DNA of 64,000 nt from Methylomonas rhizoryzae (GTDB taxonomy: Bacteria > Pseudomonadota > Gammaproteobacteria > Methylococcales > Methylomonadaceae). The notes beneath the pieces were generated by a model. That model searched no databases, was not told the origin of the DNA, and saw nothing but the letters and a program-made list of their open reading frames with translations. Below are positions 26,395 to 35,433 of this stretch, piece by piece (the first letter of the stretch is position 1; each line of letters opens with the position of its first letter). A program made the position numbers and the translations under genes. The stretch is from NCBI RefSeq assembly GCF_008632455.1, contig NZ_CP043929.1, positions 2,232,001 to 2,296,000 on the forward strand, written 5' to 3'.

Positions 26395-27429
26395 ATGAAC
26401 CAGACGACTCAAAATACCGACCCGGTAACACTAACTCAATTCATTATCGAGCAACAACGCGGCTTGCCTGACGCCTCCGGTACCTTTACCTTGTTGTTGA
26501 ACAATATCGGTACAGCCTGCAAACAAATTTCCCATCGCGTCAATCGCGGTGCGTTAATCGGCGTATTGGGTAGTGCCGGCTCGGAAAACGTACAAGGAGA
26601 AGTTCAGAAAAAACTGGACATCATCACCCACGACATCATGGTCAAGGCTTTGGATTGGGGTGGCCATTTGGGCGGCATGGCATCCGAGGAAATAGACGAC
26701 CCGATTAAAATCCCTAAGCAATACCCGAAAGGTAAGTATTTGGTGCTGTTCGATCCCTTGGACGGCTCTTCCAATATCGATATCAATTTGACGGTAGGCA
26801 CCATTTTCTCGGTATTGCGTTGCCGGGAAGGGATAGATCCCGAACCGGAAGATTTTTTGCGCAAAGGTACCGAGCAAGTCTGCGCGGGTTTTGTTTTGTA
26901 CGGGCCGTCGACGATGTTAGTGCTAACTACCGGCAACGGTGTCAACGGCTTTACCTTGGATCAGGATATCGGCGAATTCATGCTGACTCACCGCAATATG
27001 CGCATTCCGGAAGAAACCAGCGAATTTGCGATCAACATGTCCAACCATCGCTTTTGGGAGCCGCCGGTACGGCGTTACATCGACGAATGTTTAGCCGGCG
27101 AGCAAGGCGTACGCGGCAAAAATTTCAATATGCGTTGGGTAGCGTCCTTGGTGGCCGACGTGTACCGGATTTTGAATCGCGGCGGCGTGTTTTTATATCC
27201 CTACGATTTGCGCGACCCTAACCGGCCGGGCAAATTGCGCTTGATGTATGAGGCTAATCCGGTTGCATTTATTATCGAGCAAGCGGGTGGTGTGTGCAGT
27301 ACCGGAAAAGACCGGGTGTTGGATGTCAAACCTCACGACATACACCAGCGGGTTCCGCTGATTTTCGGCTCCAAAACCGAAGTGGAGCGCATCGTCGATT
27401 ATTATCAACAAGCATCAGAAACGAATTAA
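26395..27429 (+). CDS. fbp: Fructose-1,6-bisphosphatase class 1
   Basis: 344 residues, normal length. Hydrolyses fructose-1,6-bisphosphate in gluconeogenesis and in the RuMP-type sugar recycling of methylotrophs. Metal site FDPLDGSSNID (near 121-131), and substrate-binding FLYPYDLRDPNRPGKLRLMYEANP (positions about 262-285) are typical. No purine-rich ribosome site precedes the ATG (CCACCCACT), unlike most genes here. Six bases downstream starts the FNR-type regulator. Confidence 0.96.
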   Translation: MNQTTQNTDPVTLTQFIIEQQRGLPDASGTFTLLLNNIGTACKQISHRVNRGALIGVLGSAGSENVQGEVQKKLDIITHDIMVKALDWGGHLGGMASEEIDDPIKIPKQYPKGKYLVLFDPLDGSSNIDINLTVGTIFSVLRCREGIDPEPEDFLRKGTEQVCAGFVLYGPSTMLVLTTGNGVNGFTLDQDIGEFMLTHRNMRIPEETSEFAINMSNHRFWEPPVRRYIDECLAGEQGVRGKNFNMRWVASLVADVYRILNRGGVFLYPYDLRDPNRPGKLRLMYEANPVAFIIEQAGGVCSTGKDRVLDVKPHDIHQRVPLIFGSKTEVERIVDYYQQASETN

Positions 27430-27435
27430 CCTCAC

Positions 27436-28140
27436 GTGAGCACAAATCAAGTTATTTGCGGTAATTGCAGCCTGGACAATATCTGCCTTCCCAGAGGATT
27501 AACCCAAGCTGAAATCGATAACATCAGCAAGGTAGTAAAAGCTAAAAAAACCTTGCAACGCGGCGATTTTATTTATCGCGAGGGCGATAGTTTCAAAGGG
27601 ATTTTGGCGGTGAAATCCGGTAGCGCAAAATTAATCGCCAACGATAGTCACGGTAACGAACACATCTTGAATATTTTGTTGCCGGGCGAATTATTAGGGT
27701 TCGACGGTTTATCCACGCAGCGGCACGGCTGCGCGGCAGTAGCGTTGGAAACCATGACGTTTTGCGTGTTGCCGGCCGATAGTCTGGACCAGTTGTTTCA
27801 AAAATTGCCCGGTCTGACCCGCGAATTGTTTCGTCATTCCGGGGAAAAGATGGAAGAAGATAAAAACTTGTTGGTTTTAAGCAAACGGCCGGCCGAGGAG
27901 CGTTTAGCCTATTTCTTGCTGAGTTTATCCGAGCGCTTGAAACGGCGCGGATTTTCGTCGTCGGAATTCAAACTGTCGCTAACCCGGCAAGAAATCGGCA
28001 ACCATTTGGGGTTGGCGCTGGAGACTGTCAGCCGCTTATTGAAAAAATTTCAAGACGAGGGACTGATTGTGGTGCAAAACCGTTTTATTCAAATTACCGA
28101 TCAAGCCTTGTTGAAAAACTTGCTACAACCTTTCGATTAG
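27436..28140 (+). CDS. fnr: FNR-type Fe-S oxygen-sensing transcriptional regulator
   Basis: 234 residues, GTG start six bases after fbp. N-terminal cluster ligands C8-x2-C11-x5-C17 (ICGNCSLDNIC) and a fourth Cys in RHGCAAVAL near 96 match the [4Fe-4S] pattern of E. coli FNR. The cNMP-like beta roll (FIYREGDSFKGILAVKSGSAKL) and the C-terminal HTH (TRQEIGNHLGLALETVSRLLKKF, split across the recognition helix ETVSR) follow. Predicted to switch respiration genes at low oxygen. Its 3' end is served by the terminator at 28182-28221. Confidence 0.9.
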   Translation: MSTNQVICGNCSLDNICLPRGLTQAEIDNISKVVKAKKTLQRGDFIYREGDSFKGILAVKSGSAKLIANDSHGNEHILNILLPGELLGFDGLSTQRHGCAAVALETMTFCVLPADSLDQLFQKLPGLTRELFRHSGEKMEEDKNLLVLSKRPAEERLAYFLLSLSERLKRRGFSSSEFKLSLTRQEIGNHLGLALETVSRLLKKFQDEGLIVVQNRFIQITDQALLKNLLQPFD

Positions 28141-28181
28141 CCGCAAACGGTATTGCGAGGGCAAAGCGGTATAAACAAAGC

Positions 28182-28221
28182 AGCCTGGCCGAAACGGCGA
28201 TTTTCGGCCAGGCTTGTTTTT
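28182..28221. terminator. Bidirectional intrinsic terminator between fnr and eda
   Basis: Perfect 13-bp stem AGCCTGGCCGAAA (28182-28194) with TTTCGGCCAGGCT (28202-28214) around a 7-nt loop, followed on plus by TGTTTTT. On the minus strand the stem is followed by GCTTTGTTT, so it can stop both convergent transcripts. The right T-run overlaps the eda stop region. Confidence 0.85.
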
Positions 28222-28852
28222 AGGAGACTTTAAGTGCCGCGGCTTCGGCGGCGCGGCGGCTGATTTCCGCCCAGTTTGCGGTATCGACTAACTCCGCCGG
28301 CGCCATCCAAGAGCCGCCGACGCAAGCGACGTTGTCCAGCGCCAGATACTGCGGCGCATTCTTTGGATTCACCCCGCCGGTAGGGCAGAAGGTGACTTGC
28401 GGTAACGGGCCGCCGATGGATTTCAGCATAGGAATGCCGCCGGCGGCTTCGGCCGGGAAAAACTTCATCGCGGTGATGCCTTTTTCCAATAAACACATGA
28501 CTTCGCTGGCAGTGTTGACGCCGGGTAAAACCGGTACGCCGCAGTTCAACGCGGCATCCAGCAGGCTAGGCGTAATACCCGGACTGACGATAAATTGCGA
28601 TCCGGCCGCTATAGCTTGTTCCAAGGTCTGGGTGTTGATGATGGTGCCGGCACCGACTATAGCGCCAGGCACTTCCGCTTTAATGCGGCGGATACATTCC
28701 AGCGCAATGGGGGTGCGCAAGGTAATTTCCAAGACTTTTAGGCCTCCGGCTACCAGTGCTTGCGCCAAAGGTACCGCGTGTTCTATGTGATTAATGACCA
28801 TGACCGGCATCACCGGCGATGTATTCATGACTTCGCTTATCGTGACTGACAT
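28220..28852 (-). CDS. eda: KDPG aldolase (2-keto-3-deoxy-6-phosphogluconate aldolase)
   Basis: 210 residues, standard size. Last enzyme of the Entner-Doudoroff pathway, splitting KDPG to pyruvate and glyceraldehyde-3-phosphate. Catalytic motifs: LKVLEITLRTPIALE (Glu and Arg), GAGTIINTQT, Schiff-base lysine in TAMKFFPAEAAGG and FCPTGGVNPKNAP. GAGAAG precedes the ATG. It lies 209 bp downstream of edd in the same direction, so probably one unit, ending at the bidirectional terminator. Confidence 0.96.
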   Translation of the reverse strand: MSVTISEVMNTSPVMPVMVINHIEHAVPLAQALVAGGLKVLEITLRTPIALECIRRIKAEVPGAIVGAGTIINTQTLEQAIAAGSQFIVSPGITPSLLDAALNCGVPVLPGVNTASEVMCLLEKGITAMKFFPAEAAGGIPMLKSIGGPLPQVTFCPTGGVNPKNAPQYLALDNVACVGGSWMAPAELVDTANWAEISRRAAEAAALKVS

Positions 28853-29061
28853 CTTCTCGTTTCCAGTATTGAGTGATTTTCTTGTTATTGTAAGTCGGCT
28901 CGGGGTAGATCGGACGCATTTTAGGGACTAGCGCGTCGAGGTTGCGGCAAATTGATCGGTTTAACCGGTTTTGGCGCAAGGCCGCCGAGCTTAAAATTCG
29001 GCACGCGACCTAGCAACTTGGTGTGTTTCGGAGATCCGCGCCGTTAAGTGCATTAATTCCT

Positions 29062-30882
29062 TTAATCTACGAAGAACAAATTGGTTGCGCCCGTTTCCGC
29101 TGTCGAAGCATGGGCGCGCATTGCGCCGAATAATTCTCTGCCCATTCCAAAATGATGGCCGGTCGCGCTATTGGCTGCCGGTACCCGCGCCGCGAATTCT
29201 TGCGGGTCCACTTGAACGTTGACTTCCCCGGTTTGAGTGTTTAATACGATGAGATCCCCGTTGCGTACTTTAGCCAGCGGGCCGCCGTCGATACATTCCG
29301 GCCACATATGAATCGCAGACGGTACTTTACCGGATGCACCGGACATTCGTCCATCCGTTAATAAGGCGACGTGAAAACCGCGGTCTTGCAGCACGCCCAG
29401 CACCGGGGTGAGTTTGTGCAGTTCCGGCATGCCGTTGGCGCGCGGACCTTGAAAACGCAATACGACGATGACGTCTTTTTCCAACTCGCCGCGTTTAAAC
29501 GCCGCTACTACATCCAATTGGTCGTCGAATACCATTGCCGGTGCGGTTACGACTTGATGTTTCTCGGCAACCGCAGAGATTTTGGAGACGCCGCGGCCTA
29601 AATTGCCGTGCATCACGTGTAAACCGCCGCTATTGGCGAAGGGTTTGGCTACGCTGGCGATGATTTCCGCATCTAAGGTTTGCGCAGGTCCTTCCTGCCA
29701 GGCTAGTCGACCGTTGTCCAGTGTCGGTACTTGGCTATATTGGGCCAAGCCTTTTTGGTCGCCTATCGTCAAGATGTCGCCGTGTAACAGCTCGTGTGCC
29801 AACAATTCGCGGATCAACAGACTCATGCCGCCCGCCGTTTGAAACTGGTTCACGTCGGCAGGACCGTTGGGATAAATTTTGGTTAACAACGGAATGATCT
29901 TAGACAAGGCGTCGAAATCGTCCCAATTGATGATGATACCGGCCGCTCTGGCGATGGCGATCAAATGGATAGTGTGATTGGTGGAACCGCCGGTTGCCAG
30001 TAGTCCGACAATCGCGTTGACGATGGCTTTTTCATCGATCACGTGAGCGATAGGCCGGAAATCTGCGCTGGCGGCGGTGAATTTCAATACTTGTTTGGCG
30101 GCGGCTTTGGTCAGTTCGTCTCGTAAAGCAGTGTTGGGATTGACGAACGAGCTTCCGGGCAGGTGTAAGCCCATGATCTCGACCATCATTTGGTTACTGT
30201 TGGCCGTGCCGTAAAAGGTGCAAGTACCGGGACTGTGGTAAGACTGAGCCTCCGATTCCAGTAATTCTTTTTCGCCGATTTTACCTTCGGCATATTTTTG
30301 CCGGGCACGCGATTTTTCTTTGTTGGACAAGCCGCTAGGCATAGGACCGGCGGGTACGAAAACCGCGGGTAAATGCCCGAAGCTCAATGCACCGATCAAT
30401 AGTCCGGGTACGATTTTGTCGCACACCCCCAGATACAACGCGGCGTCGAACATGTTGTGGCTAAGGCCTATAGCGGTAGCTAACGCAATGACATCCCGGC
30501 TGAACAGCGACAGCTCCATGCCGGGCATCCCTTGAGTAACCCCGTCGCACATTGCCGGAACTCCGCCGGCGAATTGCGCTACCCCGCCAGCCTCGCGCAC
30601 AGCCGCTTTGATGAGTGCCGGATAATCTTTATAAGGTTCATGAGCGGACAGCATGTCGTTGTAAGCGGATATGATGCCAACGTTAGCCTTGGGGCTATGC
30701 GACAGTTCGTCTTTTTCAGCCGCCGAACACACCGCAAAGGCATGAGCTAGGTTGGCGCACGGCAATTGGTTGCGTTGCGGCCCGGCCGATATCGCCGAAT
30801 CCACGCGAGCCAAATAGGCTTGTCTGCCATCTCGGCTGCGGTTAACGATTTCTTGAGTGACTTGTTCTAGTATCGGGTGCAT
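29062..30882 (-). CDS. edd: 6-phosphogluconate dehydratase
   Basis: 606 residues, full length. Fe-S dehydratase of the IlvD/Edd family that makes KDPG from 6-phosphogluconate. Cluster and active-site motifs: VPAMCDGVTQG, YLGVCDKIVPGL and CTFYGTANSNQMM supply the three cysteines; LTDGRMSGASGKVPSAIH is the C-terminal signature. Second to last gene of zwf-pgl-opgC-edd-eda. A weak ribosome site precedes the ATG. Confidence 0.96.
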   Translation of the reverse strand: MHPILEQVTQEIVNRSRDGRQAYLARVDSAISAGPQRNQLPCANLAHAFAVCSAAEKDELSHSPKANVGIISAYNDMLSAHEPYKDYPALIKAAVREAGGVAQFAGGVPAMCDGVTQGMPGMELSLFSRDVIALATAIGLSHNMFDAALYLGVCDKIVPGLLIGALSFGHLPAVFVPAGPMPSGLSNKEKSRARQKYAEGKIGEKELLESEAQSYHSPGTCTFYGTANSNQMMVEIMGLHLPGSSFVNPNTALRDELTKAAAKQVLKFTAASADFRPIAHVIDEKAIVNAIVGLLATGGSTNHTIHLIAIARAAGIIINWDDFDALSKIIPLLTKIYPNGPADVNQFQTAGGMSLLIRELLAHELLHGDILTIGDQKGLAQYSQVPTLDNGRLAWQEGPAQTLDAEIIASVAKPFANSGGLHVMHGNLGRGVSKISAVAEKHQVVTAPAMVFDDQLDVVAAFKRGELEKDVIVVLRFQGPRANGMPELHKLTPVLGVLQDRGFHVALLTDGRMSGASGKVPSAIHMWPECIDGGPLAKVRNGDLIVLNTQTGEVNVQVDPQEFAARVPAANSATGHHFGMGRELFGAMRAHASTAETGATNLFFVD

Positions 30883-30929
30883 TGAGGATGATTCCGGTTA
30901 TCGAAGCTGGCATTACGGCCTGCAAGAGG

Positions 30930-32294
30930 CTATAGACTGTCCGGCAGGGCGATGGGTTGTTCTGGGGGTTGATAGGCTACCTCTTCGGTATCCAAGGCTT
31001 GCTCGTCGGGAGGCACAATGACTTTATCCTCCAAAGGAAGCTCGGCCATGGTTAAATCAGGCTCTGAAGACTGTTGTATGACCATCAAAGGACTGAGCGT
31101 AAGTAACAATAACGCGCCGGCCAGTAGTGCTTGCGAAGGCCAATAATGAATCGGCCGGATAGGGGCGGCGGATTGCTCGGGTAGCTTTTTCCAGGGTTTT
31201 TGATCCAGCCAATGCAGCGCCTGAGCGAACAATAACATGATGCCAAGGCCGGCGACATTGATCCATGCGCTATTTAATAAGTTAACTTCGATGTTATCCA
31301 ACAGCATGCCGCCGACAAAGGCCAAGCAGGTTCCGAACATAAACATCGGTAGGGACTGTTGGCCGAGTATTACGATTTTATCGGCTATCCTGCTGTGTAG
31401 CCAATGTTGATGACGCTGCATAAAACTGTTAACCAAATAAGTCATGGCTAAAAAGTGCAAGTAACGTAAAAAACCGAGCTGGCTTTTACTCAACAAAGCG
31501 GCCCAATTTTCGCGTAATTGTGCGAACCAGGGTAAGTTGTCGTAGCCTAACGGATTTTCCAGTGGAAAACAAAAGACAACGTAGATGAGGCACAGGCTTA
31601 TCAAGCGGCGATTAGCGCTTGGAACCGGCAGCCAACCGCTGCTAAGCGCAAAACCGGTAAAAAAAACCAGTTGCCAGCAAAATGGATTGAAGTACCAAGC
31701 ACGATGAGACACGGGGTCGGCAATCAACTCCCAGCCATGATAGCCGGCGCTTAGGTATAAAGCCAGGGAAAACGCAAGCGGTAGCGCGGTATGAAACGTG
31801 GATAAGCACCAGACAACCGGCAACCAAAGCAATATGACGAAATACATCGGAAGAATGTCGATGAAATTTGGTACATAGCGCAGGCTGGTTAAGGCTAGTA
31901 CGGCGTTTGCGGTATCATCGAAAAAATATTGCAAATTATCCAGTTGCCAGTTTTCGCCGATCAGGTTGAGATGGCGCATGCTCAGTAATAAGGTGACCAT
32001 CAGTATGAACAAAGCGATATGCGCGGCATAAATTTGTGCACAACGAAACAATACGCGCACCGAGCCTATCGCCAGGCCGGCATTACGGAAAGAACGGCCG
32101 TAAGCGATTGCGGCGGCAAATCCCGATAAAAATACAAAGGTCTCCGCCGCATCGCTTGGCCCCAAGCGAGACGGGGTAAAATCAAACCAGGGGTTGCCGG
32201 GCATATGGTTGATGAAGATTACCAGCAAGGCCAGACCGCGAAAGAAATCCAACTGTAAGTTGCGCGGCGATACGGGGCGTTCGTCAGATTTCAT
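30930..32294 (-). CDS. opgC: OpgC-type membrane acyltransferase
   Basis: 454 residues with about ten membrane segments, of the OpgC/acyltransferase 3 superfamily. The N-terminus LQLDFFRGLALLVIFINHMPGN carries the catalytic-type Arg/His in the first segment, and SDAAETFVFLSGFAAAIAYG is typical of OpgC. OpgC succinylates periplasmic glucans; a substrate here is inferred only. The C-terminal ~45 residues form an acidic, Pro-rich tail unlike the core. It sits 47 bp before edd and 116 bp after pgl, inside the carbohydrate operon. Confidence 0.85.
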   Translation of the reverse strand: MKSDERPVSPRNLQLDFFRGLALLVIFINHMPGNPWFDFTPSRLGPSDAAETFVFLSGFAAAIAYGRSFRNAGLAIGSVRVLFRCAQIYAAHIALFILMVTLLLSMRHLNLIGENWQLDNLQYFFDDTANAVLALTSLRYVPNFIDILPMYFVILLWLPVVWCLSTFHTALPLAFSLALYLSAGYHGWELIADPVSHRAWYFNPFCWQLVFFTGFALSSGWLPVPSANRRLISLCLIYVVFCFPLENPLGYDNLPWFAQLRENWAALLSKSQLGFLRYLHFLAMTYLVNSFMQRHQHWLHSRIADKIVILGQQSLPMFMFGTCLAFVGGMLLDNIEVNLLNSAWINVAGLGIMLLFAQALHWLDQKPWKKLPEQSAAPIRPIHYWPSQALLAGALLLLTLSPLMVIQQSSEPDLTMAELPLEDKVIVPPDEQALDTEEVAYQPPEQPIALPDSL

Positions 32295-32410
32295 AGGATT
32301 ATCCTGTAGTGGATGCGTGCATAGACTAATGCGATAGACTTAAACAGCCCTGAATACAGCCGGGCCGACTGCTTGTTACCCCGCAATAAAACAGTCGGCA
32401 AAGCTGGAGG

Positions 32411-33127
32411 TTATGGCGCCCAATAAAGTTCTACCGGCACTTGTTCTTGGTGCAAAATGGCGCGTATGGGCATGTCCGCTATCGGTCCCGGTTTTTGCGC
32501 CATGTTGAAGACCGCCAATTTGTCTTCGCCGGTGAATAACACGACGATGCGTTCGGTTTTCATCAAGGCAGTTAACGTCAATGAAATGCGTTCGGTATTA
32601 GGCCCTGTTACGTCGCTTTGCATGGCGTTGATAGCGGCAGTCAATTGCTCGCCATCCGCTTTCAATGCGCCTTCCAAGCCTTTGGCAGCGGGAAATAGCG
32701 AAGCTGTATGACCATCGATCCCCATGCCTACGATGGCCAGGCTAAACGGTTGCGGCAGTTTTTGGTAATTCGCTTCCGTTTCCGCTTGGCCTTTGACCGC
32801 AGTGGGCGCCGAATTTTTCATGCCTGTGAAGGTGGCCGATTTGGCGTTGTTTATTAATAAATTGCGCTTGATCAGCGCTTCGTTACTGGCGCTATGATCG
32901 CTATCGACCCAACGTTCGTCGACTAGGGCAATCTTAATTTTTTTCCAATTCAAATCGGTTTTGGATAAAGCCTCATACAAAGGTGCCGGAGTGGTCCCGC
33001 CGGATACTAACAAGGTTGCCGCACCGTGTTTGCTTAACGCTTCGTGCAAAACGTCCTGACATTCCGCAGCCAGCGCCGTGATTAAGTGTTGTTTTTGTTC
33101 GAAAAAGAATTCTTTGACCATGATCAT
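32411..33127 (-). CDS. pgl: 6-phosphogluconolactonase
   Basis: 238 residues from the ATG at 33127, chosen because GAGAG lies five bases upstream and the open frame further 5' only overlaps zwf. Hydrolyses 6-phosphogluconolactone to 6-phosphogluconate. Motifs LLVSGGTTPAPLYEALS, KIALVDERWVDSDHSASN and VGMGIDGHTASLFP are those of the DevB-type family. It follows zwf by 26 bp and links it to edd. Confidence 0.94.
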   Translation of the reverse strand: MIMVKEFFFEQKQHLITALAAECQDVLHEALSKHGAATLLVSGGTTPAPLYEALSKTDLNWKKIKIALVDERWVDSDHSASNEALIKRNLLINNAKSATFTGMKNSAPTAVKGQAETEANYQKLPQPFSLAIVGMGIDGHTASLFPAAKGLEGALKADGEQLTAAINAMQSDVTGPNTERISLTLTALMKTERIVVLFTGEDKLAVFNMAQKPGPIADMPIRAILHQEQVPVELYWAP

Positions 33128-33153
33128 TAAATCTCTCAATAAGGATGGCGTGT

Positions 33154-34623
33154 TTATTCTTCCCAGGCGCGTCCGTCTCGCGCCAGTAATGCAACCGATG
33201 CCAACGGCCCCCAACTTCCGGCCGGATAGGGCTTGGGCGAGGCATGCGTGTTTTCCCAGGCGTCTTGAATAGAATCCACCCAGGTCCAAGCCTGTTCTAT
33301 TTCCTCGCGACTCAAAAACAAGGTGGGATTGCCGCGCAGGGCCTCCAGAATTAATTTTTCGTAACCTCCGAAAATTCGATTCTTTTTGAACGTTTCCGAG
33401 AAGCTCAAATCCAGTTTGGTTTGTTGTAATTTGATGTTGCCATCGATTCCCGGGACTTTGTTCAACATCGTTACATCGACGCCTTCATTCGGCTGTAAAT
33501 GAATGACCAATTTGTTAGCCGGCAAACTGCGAAAGCTGTCTCTGAATATGTTGTGCGGTAGGTGTTTAAAATTTACGACGATTTCCGTACGTTTATTGGG
33601 CATGCGCTTGCCGGTACGCATGTAAAACGGTACGCCGGCCCAGCGCCAGTTGTCTATATCGACGCGAATTGCCACGAAGCTTTCGGTTACGCTTTGCGTG
33701 TTTGCACCTTCTTCTTCCAGATAGCCCGGTACTTGCTTGCCTTGAATAAAGCCCCCGGTGTATTGACCCCGTACCGTTTTTTCTTCGATGTTTCGGGAGG
33801 TAATGGGCCGTAACGCTTTTAACACCTTGATTTTTTCCATGTGTATGCTTTCAGCCGAAAGGTCGGCGGGTGGCTCCATTGCAACAAAGGTCAGAATCTG
33901 TAACAAATGGTTTTGCAGCATGTCGCGCAATTGTCCGGTTTTATCGAAATAATCCCAGCGGCCCTCAATGCCGATGTCCTCAGCGACGGTAATTTGAATA
34001 TGGTCTATCGTGTTATGGTTCCAACAGGTGTAGAACAGCGAATTGGCAAAGCGTAAAGCCAGTAAGTTAAGAACCGTTTCTTTCCCCAGATAGTGGTCGA
34101 TTCGATAGACTTGATCTTCATGGAATACGTCCGCTACCACGTCGTTAATTTCTTGAGACGATTTTAGGTCGTGGCCTATCGGTTTTTCCATGACCATACG
34201 CGATTCGCGGGTTAACACCCCGCAATGTTGCAGTCCTTGGCAGATGCTTTTGAACAACAGCGGCGATACGGCAAAGTAGTTGACCATGACGCGCTGGTCC
34301 GGGGCGACGACGTCATGCAATTGCCCATATTCGTCGTGTTTAGTTAAATCGATTTTCAGATAGGACAATCGTTTTGAGAATCGCTCCCAGATCGCGTCGT
34401 CGATTTCGTTATTCAGGAAAGCTTCCAAGCTGTTGCGCGCGATGACGATAAAACCGGCACTGCACTCTTCCAAACGGTCTACCCCTATGATGCGGGTATC
34501 TGCTTCCAGTAGATTGTGTTTTTCGAGGCGATACAGGGAAATGAGAAGTTTACGTTTGGATAAATCGCCTAAAGCACCGTAGATCACCAGATCGCAGGGC
34601 TTGAAAGAATCTTTTATCGTCAT
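33154..34623 (-). CDS. zwf: Glucose-6-phosphate 1-dehydrogenase
   Basis: 489 residues, normal length. NADP(H)-producing entry to the oxidative pentose phosphate and Entner-Doudoroff pathways. Nucleotide motif YGALGDLSKRKLL (residues about 14-26), active-site RIDHYLGKETVLN near 178, and MRTGKRM near 345 are diagnostic. First gene of the operon. The leader carries a TTGTTT-18-TATAAT promoter and an 8-bp hairpin. Confidence 0.96.
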   Translation of the reverse strand: MTIKDSFKPCDLVIYGALGDLSKRKLLISLYRLEKHNLLEADTRIIGVDRLEECSAGFIVIARNSLEAFLNNEIDDAIWERFSKRLSYLKIDLTKHDEYGQLHDVVAPDQRVMVNYFAVSPLLFKSICQGLQHCGVLTRESRMVMEKPIGHDLKSSQEINDVVADVFHEDQVYRIDHYLGKETVLNLLALRFANSLFYTCWNHNTIDHIQITVAEDIGIEGRWDYFDKTGQLRDMLQNHLLQILTFVAMEPPADLSAESIHMEKIKVLKALRPITSRNIEEKTVRGQYTGGFIQGKQVPGYLEEEGANTQSVTESFVAIRVDIDNWRWAGVPFYMRTGKRMPNKRTEIVVNFKHLPHNIFRDSFRSLPANKLVIHLQPNEGVDVTMLNKVPGIDGNIKLQQTKLDLSFSETFKKNRIFGGYEKLILEALRGNPTLFLSREEIEQAWTWVDSIQDAWENTHASPKPYPAGSWGPLASVALLARDGRAWEE

Positions 34624-34654
34624 GTCCTAAATAGTATTGAGCGGAAATGATGTG

Positions 34655-34673
34655 CTGTGTCGTATCGACACAG
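34655..34673 (-). repeat. Perfect 8-bp hairpin in the zwf leader
   Basis: CTGTGTCG (34655-34662), loop TAT, CGACACAG (34666-34673), 32-50 nt upstream of the zwf ATG and inside the predicted untranslated leader. It may be an operator, an mRNA stabiliser or an attenuation element. Confidence 0.5.
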
Positions 34674-34701
34674 AATGCATCCGCAAGCGGAAAATTCCCC
34701 T

Positions 34702-34731
34702 ATTATAAGGTTCCATGTCGGATGCAAACAA
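34702..34731 (-). promoter_or_regulatory. Candidate sigma70 promoter of zwf
   Basis: On the minus strand TTGTTT (34726-34731) is followed after 18 bp by a perfect TATAAT (34702-34707). Transcription would start near 34695, giving a leader of about 70 nt that includes the 34655-34673 hairpin. Confidence 0.6.
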
Positions 34732-34869
34732 GGTTATTAACTCAGCTTTAACACTGTCGCGGGGTAGGGGCGGACTTGGACTGGGTGTTGACCGGGGAAT
34801 AGAAACGGGGAAAAACTAGGGTGTGCCGGTTTATGTCGCTATTTACCGACCTGAAAATTCCAAAGCCGG

Positions 34870-35433
34870 TTAGAACGTTTGCGTGCTATATCGGAAAAAT
34901 CGTATTGAATCCGACCAATAGTGTTTGGGTAGTCCCGCTTTGGTTTTGAGCTGCTCTATAAAGTCTTTCGGAGCCGGCAACTGATGCCAGACGACCGGTA
35001 AATAAGTTGCGCGGCGGCGACCTTCCGTGAGTATGACGCCGTCTTCGCCGGGACGTAATTGCTGTAGTAAAGCATTTTCCGATTCGGCGGCAATCGGCAC
35101 GGCTGCGCTTAACACCGATATATGTAAATCCACATTCTGCATTTCCGTCGGCGTAATGGGAGGGAAGCGCGAATCGAGAAATGCGGCCGCGAATGCGTTT
35201 TCCGCGACATCGATAGCCAAGGGCCGAACGGCTTCCAACATTCCTATGCAACCGCGCAACTGACCGAGCCGCTCCAGGGTGACGAAACTGGCCATTTTCT
35301 CCGATAAGCGAGCGGGAAGGGCGGCCGGGTCAACGCTTAAAGGCCTACCGGTTTCGATGCCGTGTTCAATAGATGCGCGGGCGAGTTTCAACAGGAATTG
35401 TTGTTCGTCGTCATTCAACCACATAGGCGCCAT
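34870..35433 (-). CDS. amrA: AmmeMemoRadiSam system protein A (AMMECR1 family)
   Basis: 187 residues, AMMECR1-domain protein. The conserved LRGCIGMLEAVRPLAIDVAENAFAAAF (split here, about 58-84) and FPPITPTEM are family signatures. ATG candidates at 35433 and 35424; the first overlaps the amrB 3' end by 23 bp. Function is unproven: the three-gene Amme-Memo-radical SAM set is widely conserved but its product is not known. Confidence 0.88.
   Translation of the reverse strand: MAPMWLNDDEQQFLLKLARASIEHGIETGRPLSVDPAALPARLSEKMASFVTLERLGQLRGCIGMLEAVRPLAIDVAENAFAAAFLDSRFPPITPTEMQNVDLHISVLSAAVPIAAESENALLQQLRPGEDGVILTEGRRRATYLPVVWHQLPAPKDFIEQLKTKAGLPKHYWSDSIRFFRYSTQTF

Noticed and set aside
32411..33289. 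N-terminal extension of pgl to 33289
   Set aside because: The first 54 codons overlap zwf and do not look like a lactonase; GAGAG before 33127 marks the start.
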